7,802 nucleotides of DNA, taken from assembly GCA_023430705.1 (NCBI GenBank), contig JAEYZJ010000002.1:1-7802 (forward strand), given 5' to 3'. This DNA is from Pseudomonadota bacterium (lineage in GTDB: Bacteria > Pseudomonadota > Alphaproteobacteria > Rhizobiales > Devosiaceae). Of this stretch, positions 1 through 5,441 are shown piece after piece. Positions within the stretch are counted from its first letter, which is position 1. Each line of letters starts with the position of its first letter. The position numbers and the translations under genes were made by a program. Below the pieces are notes generated by a model, which was not told where the DNA came from, made no database searches, and worked only from the letters and a program-made list of their open reading frames with translations.

Positions 1-255
1 CCCTACGGCGAGCCCCCTGGCGGCCCGCCCCCAGCCCCGGTCCCCCGTGAGCCACAGCCGGCCGAAGGCCCCGAGCGCGAGGAACACGGCAAGGCTCGCA
101 ATCGCCGCCGCCACGGCTTCGGTCACCGCGAAATCGCTCGACGAGATCATCTGCTCGCGGTGCAGCAGCACCGGCACGATCGTCATCGGCAGCGCGAGGC
201 TGCCGAAGCGACGGGCCCAGATGGCCCATTTCGAGGTCCTGATGAGGATGCGCAT
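1..255 (-). CDS. DUF1499-family membrane protein, N-terminal part (runs off the window)
   Basis: Reading leftward from the ATG at 253-255, 85 codons stay open to the window edge; the C-terminal part is missing. The visible part begins MRILIRTSKWAIWARRFGSL and contains two hydrophobic stretches (about residues 18-32 and 44-66), followed by the motif RLWLTGDRGWGRAA near 66-79. This pattern, with a short basic N-terminus, two membrane helices and a TGDRGWGRA-type turn, resembles the N-terminus of DUF1499 membrane proteins of Hyphomicrobiales; the DUF1499 domain itself would lie beyond the window. Function is unknown. An in-frame TAA at 283-285 closes the frame upstream and there is no other good start between. 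The ribosome-binding site is weak (GGCGGCG next to the ATG). It has the same orientation as the M48 gene but is separated from it by 80 bases, so it could be the last gene of that operon or have its own promoter. Confidence 0.62.
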   Translation of the reverse strand, partial: MRILIRTSKWAIWARRFGSLALPMTIVPVLLHREQMISSSDFAVTEAVAAAIASLAVFLALGAFGRLWLTGDRGWGRAARGLAVG

Positions 256-285
256 CGCCGCCGTCGGGAAAAGAACTCTACCTTA

Positions 286-315
286 CGCATAGCTGCGCTG
301 GGCCGCTTCATGCAA
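286..315 (-). promoter_or_regulatory. Possible sigma-70-like promoter for the DUF1499 gene
   Basis: On the minus strand TTGCAT (310-315) is followed after 18 bases by TATGCG (286-291), about 30 bases before the ATG at 255. The -35 is a fair match, the -10 a poor one (three of six). This is a visual match only. The 80-base gap 256-335 contains no convincing terminator for the M48 gene. Confidence 0.2.
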
Positions 316-335
316 AGCCGCCGCGCAGAAACCTG

Positions 336-1472
336 TTAGCCGGGGTCGCCGCCATCGGTCTCGGCCGGCCCGCACATCGACCTGATCGCCTGCCATTCGT
401 CCGGGCTGAACACCTGGCGCCCCGGCGGGGGCAGCGGCGCCGCCTCGAGCGCGGTCCGTCGGTCCGCCGTCAACGGGTGCGAGGCAAAGGCCTCGAACAT
501 CCGGCTGGCATGGCTGTCGCCGGCGACACGGTCGAGGAGATCGGCGAGCGCTGCCGGCTCGAATCCCATCCGCTGCCCCGCGGCGGCGGCGAACTGGTCG
601 GCCTGCCGCTCGGCCTCGCGCGAGAAGCGCCCATCGACAAGCGCCGAGCCGAGGCCGCCCGCGACCGACATGCCGGTCATGTCGCCGAGCACGAACCCCA
701 CCAGCAGCCCGGTGGCCGAGCTCTTGATCAGGCCTTCGAGCGCATGCCGGTGGTGGACGTGGCCAAGCTCGTGCGCCATCACGCCCGCGAATTCGTCCGG
801 GCTCTCGGTCTGCTCGAGCAGGGCCGAGAAGTAGTAGCTGCGGCCTCCCGGCAGCGCGAACGCGTTGGGGATCGACGAGTGGATCACCTGGATGTCCGGT
901 TCGAACGGCGAGCCTGTCCCGTCCATCACCTCGGCGGCAAAGCTGCGGATGGCCCGGTTGGCGAGGCTGTCGGGGTCGGTGTCGCAGCGCATGACCGCCC
1001 CGCCGAACCCGATCGCGCTCTCCACCTGTTCCCGCGCCGTCTCCCCCAGTTGCGCCTCCCATTGCGCCGGCACCAGCGGCACGATGTTGCGCGCCAGCAG
1101 CGGCACGCCGAAGACATAGGCGGCGATCACAGAGACCAGCGCCCCGGTGGCGAGCCCGATGAGTTTCAGCTGCGCTCCCCGTTCGGCGCGCTTCTGCCTC
1201 GCGAGGTCCGGCAGCAGCTCGCGGGCGGCGGTGACGAGTCCGTCGCCGCTGAGGACGAGGCGGGCGCCGTAGGGCCGGTTGCGGGCGCCGAGGCGCAGTT
1301 CATGTCCGCTCGCCGGCACTTCGAAGATATCGCCGAGCGCCCAGCTGTCGAGCTCCTCCGCGGTCTCCGCCGCCGCGATCAGGAGGCGTGGTTCGGCGTC
1401 GCGGGTGATGGCGAACGTGACGTCGTGCGGCCTCGCGGTGTGTCCGTCGTGGTAGCGGGCCATCGGCAGCAT
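336..1472 (-). CDS. M48-family zinc metallopeptidase, membrane anchored
   Basis: A 378-residue protein with the zinc-binding signature HELGH at residues 234-238 (H234 and H238 as ligands, E235 catalytic) and a downstream FSREAERQAD motif whose E288 fits the third zinc ligand of M48 peptidases. The N-terminal ~95 residues form a separate domain of the kind found before some proteobacterial M48 domains. A basic stretch (RQKRAER, 92-98) precedes a single strong membrane helix at about 103-125. By the positive-inside rule the N-domain is cytoplasmic and the peptidase domain, from about 150, periplasmic; no cleavable signal peptide is seen. The SHPLTADR motif near 331-338 is also typical of M48 enzymes of the BepA/Oma1/LoiP type. 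The start ATG (1470-1472) shares one base with the stop of the DUF898 gene (TGATG), suggesting coupled translation; a second Met (residue 4) is a possible alternative. Likely a membrane or envelope protein quality-control protease; the substrate is unknown. Confidence 0.9.
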   Translation of the reverse strand: MLPMARYHDGHTARPHDVTFAITRDAEPRLLIAAAETAEELDSWALGDIFEVPASGHELRLGARNRPYGARLVLSGDGLVTAARELLPDLARQKRAERGAQLKLIGLATGALVSVIAAYVFGVPLLARNIVPLVPAQWEAQLGETAREQVESAIGFGGAVMRCDTDPDSLANRAIRSFAAEVMDGTGSPFEPDIQVIHSSIPNAFALPGGRSYYFSALLEQTESPDEFAGVMAHELGHVHHRHALEGLIKSSATGLLVGFVLGDMTGMSVAGGLGSALVDGRFSREAERQADQFAAAAGQRMGFEPAALADLLDRVAGDSHASRMFEAFASHPLTADRRTALEAAPLPPPGRQVFSPDEWQAIRSMCGPAETDGGDPG

Positions 1473-2659
1473 CAGAACGACCCCACGTTGAGCGCGTCGG
1501 CAAGGCCCTCGCCCACCAGCGCCGGGTCTTCATCGGTGGCGCGCACGCTCGCGAGGCTCTCGAGGTTGGTGATGGTGGTGCCTCGCGCCACCGCCTTCCA
1601 GAAGCCGAAATCGACGATGGTCTCCGCCAGCAGCGAGAAGGTGCCGAAGCCCAGCAGGTAGCCGCCCAGGATTATGGTGGCGCCACCCGGGCCGGTGAAG
1701 GCCAGCGAGCTCAAGCCTTCGGTCGGCAAGGTCCCGGTTTCGCCGAGCTGGCCGAAAAGGACGACCGTCGCGATGCCAATGCCGACCACCGCCAGCAGCA
1801 GCAGGCTGCCCAGGCTCAGGTACTGCCCCAGGAGGGTGCGGAACCTTATCCGGGTCGCCACGCTCGTCTCGCCGAGCCGGATCGAGGAAAACATCCGCGT
1901 CGCCTCGCGGGACCTCCAGTAGGGCTGGGCGATGCCGATGAGCACCAGGACCGTCAGCGGCACGAACTGGATGGCGGTGTCACTCGCGTCGCCATAGGCC
2001 GCGCCGAGGACCATCGCCATGGCGAGGCCCGCGATCGCCCCATAGGCGCGGTAGAACGGCCCGGCCACCGTCTTCCAGGTCCCGGTGAAACTCACCTGGC
2101 GGTCGCCGAACCAGATGTGCGTGTAGCGATAGCGCCACAGGCTCGCCGCCATGAAGGGATAGGCGAGCCCGAGCGTTGCGAGCACCAGCACGGACCACAG
2201 GAAGCGCCGGCTCGCATAGGCGAGGGCGCTGCCCCGCTGGTCGAAGCGGATGCCACGCCACAGCGTGCGCGACAGGCGGAAATCCCGGCCGCGATACTGC
2301 GCGTAGCCGATGAAGAACCACAGTAGCGCCCCCAGCACTCCATAGCCGGTCAGGGTGACGATCCCGGCCTGCGTCGAGAGGACGAAGAAGCCGGCATAGA
2401 CGGGCAGAAAGAACGCCAGTGCGAACAGGAAGCCGAGCAGCAGCTGCCGGGCGTTGCCGGTGTATTCGAGCGCATCGCCGCCGATCGTGGTGTTCTGCCA
2501 GTAGTAGCGCCGCTTCCGCGTCGTCAGCCAGAAGCGGTAGACGCCCAGCGTGGGCACCATCAGCAGGTAGCCCTTCAGCAGCAGCCACAGGAATGCCCGG
2601 CGGCGACCGCCAAAAGCGACGCTGTCGCGACTCTCGGTTTCGCCCCACGGCCCGCTCAT
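1472..2659 (-). CDS. DUF898 (YjgN-like) multi-pass membrane protein
   Basis: A 395-residue membrane protein with several hydrophobic segments (about 22-40, 72-95, 100-120, 153-172, 203-221, 230-245, 282-302, 325-345). The hallmark DUF898 pattern is clear: TLGVYRFW..TRKRRYYW followed by GGDALEYTG at about 37-68, RTLWRGIRF at 131-139, and a C-terminus ending GLADALNVGSF. The aromatic/basic motif recurs in weaker form at about 161-194 and 236-270, which suggests three related units. The start at 2657-2659 is chosen over the longer frame reaching 2710 because GGAG (2666-2669 on the minus strand) lies six bases upstream of it. Function is not established; E. coli YjgN is the named relative. Its stop overlaps the start of the M48 peptidase, so the two proteins are probably made in step and may act together in the inner membrane; that link is inference. 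Confidence 0.88.
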   Translation of the reverse strand: MSGPWGETESRDSVAFGGRRRAFLWLLLKGYLLMVPTLGVYRFWLTTRKRRYYWQNTTIGGDALEYTGNARQLLLGFLFALAFFLPVYAGFFVLSTQAGIVTLTGYGVLGALLWFFIGYAQYRGRDFRLSRTLWRGIRFDQRGSALAYASRRFLWSVLVLATLGLAYPFMAASLWRYRYTHIWFGDRQVSFTGTWKTVAGPFYRAYGAIAGLAMAMVLGAAYGDASDTAIQFVPLTVLVLIGIAQPYWRSREATRMFSSIRLGETSVATRIRFRTLLGQYLSLGSLLLLAVVGIGIATVVLFGQLGETGTLPTEGLSSLAFTGPGGATIILGGYLLGFGTFSLLAETIVDFGFWKAVARGTTITNLESLASVRATDEDPALVGEGLADALNVGSF

Positions 2660-2673
2660 CACGCGCTCCAAGC

Positions 2674-2696
2674 CCCGCCCCGTTGTTGCAGGCGGG
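2674..2696 (-). promoter_or_regulatory. GC-rich hairpin just upstream of the DUF898 ribosome-binding site
   Basis: In the 65-base gap between pdxH and the DUF898 gene the minus strand can form a six-base-pair stem (CCCGCC 2691-2696 with GGCGGG 2674-2679) with an 11-base loop. There is no run of T after it, so it is not a standard terminator. Its 3' arm ends four bases before the GGAG ribosome-binding site, so an effect on translation is conceivable. At this G+C content such stems arise easily by chance. Confidence 0.2.
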
Positions 2697-2724
2697 CCGG
2701 TATTTGGCAACGGATCGCGAGGGG

Positions 2725-3357
2725 CTATGGGTAGAGGCGCTGCCGGCTCCAGCTGCCGTCGGCCGCGCGCGTGAAGCGCACCCGGTCATGCAGGCGGTTG
2801 GCGCCGTCCTGCCAGAATTCCATTACCTGCGGCACGATGCGGAAGCCCTTCCAGTAGCTCGGCCGGTTGACCGGCTCGTCCTCGCGGAAGCTCTTCTTCA
2901 GCGTCTCCACCCGCTCGAGCAGGGCGTAGCGGTTGGCAAGCGGGCGCGACTGCTTGCTGGCATGCGCGCCGATCTGGCTCATCCGCGCCCGGGTCGAGAA
3001 ATAGGCGTCGGCCTCGCCGTCCGAGACCAGTTCCACCGTCCCGCGCACCCGGATCTGCCGGCGCAGCGATTTCCAGTGCATGACGAAGGCCGCCTTGGGA
3101 TTGGCCAGCAGCTCGATCGCCTTGTCGCTCTCGAGATTGGTGAAGAAGCAATAGCCGCGTGCGTCGCGCGCGTTCAGCAGCACCATGCGCACGTCGGGCA
3201 TGCCGTCCGCATCCACGGTCGCCAGCGCCATGGCGTGCGGGTCGTTCGGCTCGCTCTGCTGGGCCAGCGTGAACCACTCCTCGAACAGCGAGCAGGGATC
3301 GATCGGAGCCTTGTCCGAATCATCGAAAAGGCGCTCGGTAAGTGTTGTTGCCGGCAT
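2725..3357 (-). CDS. pdxH: Pyridoxamine/pyridoxine 5'-phosphate oxidase (PdxH)
   Basis: A 210-residue cytoplasmic FMN enzyme that oxidises PNP or PMP to pyridoxal 5'-phosphate, using O2, in vitamin B6 synthesis and salvage. Alignment by eye with E. coli PdxH is continuous: ATVDADGMPDVRMVLL (47-61), FFTNLESDKA (71-80, FMN loop), RRQIRVRG (99-106), YFSTRARMSQIG (119-130), SKQSRPL (134-140), EFWQDGANRLHDR (180-192) and the C-terminal RLYP. Residues equivalent to the E. coli PLP ligands Tyr129, Arg133, Ser137, Arg197 and His199 are present as Y119, R123, S127, R188 and H190. The position of Lys72, a phosphate ligand, is Asn62. The start at 3355-3357 has a good ribosome-binding site (GAGGG, 3365-3369, seven bases away); the frame extends upstream to 3453, but that part looks non-coding. 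It is divergent from the dnaJ-type gene and followed by the DUF898 gene 65 bases on. Confidence 0.95.
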   Translation of the reverse strand: MPATTLTERLFDDSDKAPIDPCSLFEEWFTLAQQSEPNDPHAMALATVDADGMPDVRMVLLNARDARGYCFFTNLESDKAIELLANPKAAFVMHWKSLRRQIRVRGTVELVSDGEADAYFSTRARMSQIGAHASKQSRPLANRYALLERVETLKKSFREDEPVNRPSYWKGFRIVPQVMEFWQDGANRLHDRVRFTRAADGSWSRQRLYP

Positions 3358-3383
3358 GGTTTTACCCTCGTCTCGCGCCGGTC

Positions 3384-3412
3384 TGGACAAGCCTGGGGCG
3401 CGTCGCCATATA
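3384..3412 (+). promoter_or_regulatory. Candidate promoter for the dnaJ-type gene
   Basis: TGGACA (3384-3389), a 17-base spacer, then CATATA (3407-3412), 55 bases before the ATG at 3468. Each element is a partial match to the sigma-70 consensus. It overlaps the candidate promoter of pdxH on the other strand at the same ATATA core. Confidence 0.35.
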
Positions 3413-3436
3413 GGATGCGGCAAGGGGCGAAAGCAA
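3408..3436 (-). promoter_or_regulatory. pdxH: Candidate promoter for pdxH
   Basis: On the minus strand TTGCTT (3431-3436), a 17-base spacer and CTATAT (3408-3413; TATATG with an 18-base spacer also fits), about 50 bases before the pdxH ATG. The -10 region is shared with the candidate promoter of the divergent dnaJ-type gene, so polymerase could probably not occupy both at once. Visual match only. Confidence 0.35.
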
Positions 3437-3467
3437 ATCCCATCCCGCGCCAATCTCGAAGGAACCC

Positions 3468-4424
3468 ATGCGCGATCCCTATACCGTGCTCGGGGTGCCC
3501 AAGTCCGTCTCGGAGAAGGACCTGAAGGCCGCCTACCGCAAACTCGCGAAGGCTCACCACCCCGACCAGAACCAGGACGACCCCAAGGCTCACGCGAAGT
3601 TCGCGGAGATTTCCTCTGCCTACGAGTTCCTCTCCGACAAGGAGAAGCGGAGCAGCTATGACCGCGGCGAGATCGACGCCGACGGCAATCCTCGTTTCGC
3701 CGGCTTCGGCCGCGGCAACGCCGGCGCCCGGCCCGGCGCGGGCGGCTATTCGGCCGATGCGGGTGGTTTCTCGGCCGAGGACATCCTCAAGGAATTCATG
3801 TCGGGCTTCGGCGGCCAGCCGCGCGGCGGCGCCCGGCCCGACCCCGGCCAGAGCTGGGACCCGTTCACCGGCAGTTCCGCCGGCGGCTTCCAGGGCCGCA
3901 CCGCCCACATCGGCGGCGAGGACCTCCTTGCCACCGCCACGGTGACGCTCGAGCAGGCCCACCAGGGCGGCAGCGTGCCGTTGCGCATGCCCTCGGGCAA
4001 GGTGCTGAACGTCAAGCTGCCCGACAAGGTGGAGGACGGGCAGCAGATCCGCCTCAAGGGCCAGGGCAATCCGTCCCCGCTCGGCGGACCGCCCGGCGAC
4101 GCCATCGTCACCGTGAAGTTCGAACGCCACAAGCTCTTCCGTCGCGACGGCAATGACCTGCGCATCGAGCTGCCGATCACGCTCTACGAGGCCGTGCTCG
4201 GCGGCAAGGTGCGCGTCCCCACCCTCGATGGCCCGGCCGAGCTGAGCCTTCCGGCCTCCGTCAACACCACCAAGGCCCTGCGCCTCAAGGGCAAGGGCCT
4301 GCACCGCGCCGGCGACCTCTATGTGACGCTGAAGATCGTCCTGCCCGAGAACGGCGATCCCGACCTCGAGAGCCTGATGCGCTTCTGGCGCGACCAGAAG
4401 CCCTACAGGGTTCGCGACAGCTAG
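3468..4424 (+). CDS. DnaJ/CbpA-type co-chaperone (class B Hsp40, no zinc finger)
   Basis: A 318-residue cytoplasmic J-domain protein that would stimulate DnaK ATPase and hand over substrates. The J domain spans about residues 3-66 with the essential HPD at 31-33 (AHHPDQN) and YDRG closing helix IV. A Gly/Phe-rich linker follows (about 74-147), containing SAEDILKEFMSGF (102-114), which looks like the DIF-type helix of such linkers. Two substrate-binding beta domains follow (about 150-220 and 225-292), with the typical LPDKVEDGQQIRLKGQG and RIELPITLYEAVLGGKV motifs. There are no CxxCxGxG repeats, so this is a CbpA/class B protein rather than DnaJ itself. The start has AAGGA (3459-3463) four bases upstream. 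The TAG stop (4422-4424) overlaps the stop of the convergent sua5-type gene. Divergence from pdxH is, from memory, common in Hyphomicrobiales. Confidence 0.92.
   Translation: MRDPYTVLGVPKSVSEKDLKAAYRKLAKAHHPDQNQDDPKAHAKFAEISSAYEFLSDKEKRSSYDRGEIDADGNPRFAGFGRGNAGARPGAGGYSADAGGFSAEDILKEFMSGFGGQPRGGARPDPGQSWDPFTGSSAGGFQGRTAHIGGEDLLATATVTLEQAHQGGSVPLRMPSGKVLNVKLPDKVEDGQQIRLKGQGNPSPLGGPPGDAIVTVKFERHKLFRRDGNDLRIELPITLYEAVLGGKVRVPTLDGPAELSLPASVNTTKALRLKGKGLHRAGDLYVTLKIVLPENGDPDLESLMRFWRDQKPYRVRDS
4421..4424. other. Shared CTAG: stop codons of two convergent genes
   Basis: The palindrome CTAG supplies TAG at 4422-4424 for the rightward dnaJ-type gene and TAG at 4421-4423 for the leftward sua5-type gene, so the two coding regions overlap by three bases. 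There is no intergenic space, and any transcript end must lie inside the neighbouring gene. Confidence 0.95.
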
Positions 4425-5353
4425 CTTCGCGGCGCGGCCGCGCGCCTCAGCCGGTCGTTGATCGCCTCGCCGAGCCCCGTCCGTGGAATCGGCGCGACGG
4501 CGATGCGCGTCGCCGCCTCGTCGAGCCTGTGCAGCATCGAGAAGAGGTTTCGCGCCGCCTCGCGCAGGTCGCCCGACGGCGAGAGGTTCGCGCCCTCCGG
4601 TCCCGGCCCGAAGCCGAGCCAGGCCTCGCCCGGCCCCGGCGCCTCGGCATCGAGCCTGAGGGTTGCATTGGGGGCGTAATGGCTCGCCAGCATGCCCGGC
4701 GCCGCGATCCTGGCATCGGCGGCGGCCTGCGCCACCGGGGCGCCGATGGCCGCCTCGATCTCGTCGCGGGGCAGGGCCCCGGCGCGCAGTTGCGTCACCT
4801 GCTCGCCCGCCACCGAGAGGATGGTGGACTCGACGCCCGAGCGCGCCGGGCCGCCGTCGAGGACGGGTATCCGGCCCCCGAACCCCTTGATCACCTGCTC
4901 CGCCGTCGTCGGCGACAGCTTCCCCGAGCGGTTTGCCGATGGCGCCGCCAGCGGCCGTCCCGCCGCGCGGATCAGTTCCTGCGCCAGCGGATGATCGGGG
5001 ATGCGGATGCCCACGGTATCGAGCCCCGCCGTGACGATGTCGCTGAGCCCGGCGCCGGCGCGTCGCGGCAGCACCAGCGTGAGGGGGCCGGGCCAGAACC
5101 GCGCCAGCCGGCGCGCCATCGGCGTCAGCTCCACCAGCGGCTCCGCCATCTCGAGATCGGCGACATGCACGATCAGCGGGTTGAAGCGCGGCCGCCCCTT
5201 GGCCTCGTAGATCCCGAGCACCGCGTCCGGGTTGGTCGCGTCCGCCCCGAGCCCGTACACCGTCTCGGTGGGGAAGGCGACGAGTTCGCCCGCCCGCAGC
5301 CGTGCTGCCAGCTGCGGGATGTCGGAACGGTCGTGAAGGGGGCCCTGCGCCAT
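4421..5353 (-). CDS. L-threonylcarbamoyladenylate synthase, Sua5 type
   Basis: A 310-residue cytoplasmic enzyme making threonylcarbamoyl-AMP from threonine, bicarbonate and ATP, the first step of t6A37 modification of ANN-decoding tRNAs. The YrdC/TsaC domain spans about 10-200: FPTETVYGLGADA (27-39), YEAKGRPRFNPL (49-60, with the KxR pair K52/R54), WPGPLTLVL (87-95), RIPDHPLA (117-124), SANRSGKLSPT (139-149) and GVESTI (173-178). The linker APGMLASHYAPN (218-229) and about 80 further residues form the extra Sua5 domain, so this is the long Sua5 form rather than short TsaC. The start at 5351-5353 gives a normal family length; the frame extends to 5470, but that would run into the divergent deacetylase gene and adds non-family sequence. 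The ribosome-binding site is weak (GGGCAAG directly before the ATG). Confidence 0.93.
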   Translation of the reverse strand: MAQGPLHDRSDIPQLAARLRAGELVAFPTETVYGLGADATNPDAVLGIYEAKGRPRFNPLIVHVADLEMAEPLVELTPMARRLARFWPGPLTLVLPRRAGAGLSDIVTAGLDTVGIRIPDHPLAQELIRAAGRPLAAPSANRSGKLSPTTAEQVIKGFGGRIPVLDGGPARSGVESTILSVAGEQVTQLRAGALPRDEIEAAIGAPVAQAAADARIAAPGMLASHYAPNATLRLDAEAPGPGEAWLGFGPGPEGANLSPSGDLREAARNLFSMLHRLDEAATRIAVAPIPRTGLGEAINDRLRRAAAPRS

Positions 5354-5388
5354 CTTGCCCGGCTGTGGACGGAACTGCTGCCGGCCGT

Positions 5389-5417
5389 TTGACAACCGAA
5401 GGCCTTGAACGTCAAGG
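5389..5417 (+). promoter_or_regulatory. Candidate promoter for the deacetylase-like gene
   Basis: A perfect TTGACA (5389-5394) is followed after 17 bases by TCAAGG (5412-5417), a poor -10. On the opposite strand TTGACG (5410-5415), 17 bases and TCAAAC (5387-5392) mirror this toward the sua5-type gene, so face-to-face promoters are possible in this 88-base divergent gap (5354-5441). The proposed -10 coincides with one arm of a dyad. Confidence 0.33.
5403..5417. repeat. Perfect 6-3-6 inverted repeat CCTTGAacgTCAAGG, operator-like
   Basis: CCTTGA (5403-5408) and TCAAGG (5412-5417) are exact reverse complements around a three-base centre. The arms are less GC-rich than the surroundings. The dyad lies 24 bases before the deacetylase start and 49 bases before the sua5 start, just downstream of a consensus TTGACA. 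This is a position where a dimeric regulator could block transcription both ways. It is not followed by a T run, and the stem is too short to be a good terminator. No known regulator is identified. Confidence 0.4.
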
Positions 5418-5441
5418 TCTCCCGGCAATCCGGCGGCCCCC

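Noticed and set aside
47..292. 81-codon open frame on the plus strand
   Set aside because: Antisense to the DUF1499-type gene, whose reading is supported by paired membrane helices and a familiar N-terminus.
477..1661. 394-codon open frame on the plus strand
   Set aside because: It is antisense to the M48 and DUF898 genes, rich in Arg/Ala/Glu/Gly with no recognisable motif, as expected from GC-rich codon position effects.
2419..3525. 368-codon open frame on the plus strand
   Set aside because: It lies opposite pdxH and the start of the DUF898 gene and crosses the divergent promoter gap; low-complexity Arg-rich product with no family pattern.
3174..4304. 376-codon open frame on the minus strand
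   Set aside because: It is antisense to the dnaJ-type gene and runs out of frame into pdxH; the sense-strand proteins have complete family motifs.
4432..4443. Perfect 12-base palindrome GCGCGGCCGCGC just after the dnaJ-type stop
   Set aside because: It lies within the coding end of the sua5-type gene, has no T run for termination, and GC-only palindromes are frequent at this composition.
4529..5392. 287-codon open frame on the plus strand
   Set aside because: Complement of the sua5-type gene; Arg/His-rich composition without domains.
5403..5417. Reading the TTGA...TCAA dyad as an FNR/CRP-type site
   Set aside because: The half-sites are separated by three bases with no TTGAT-N4-ATCAA layout, so it does not fit the FNR spacing.
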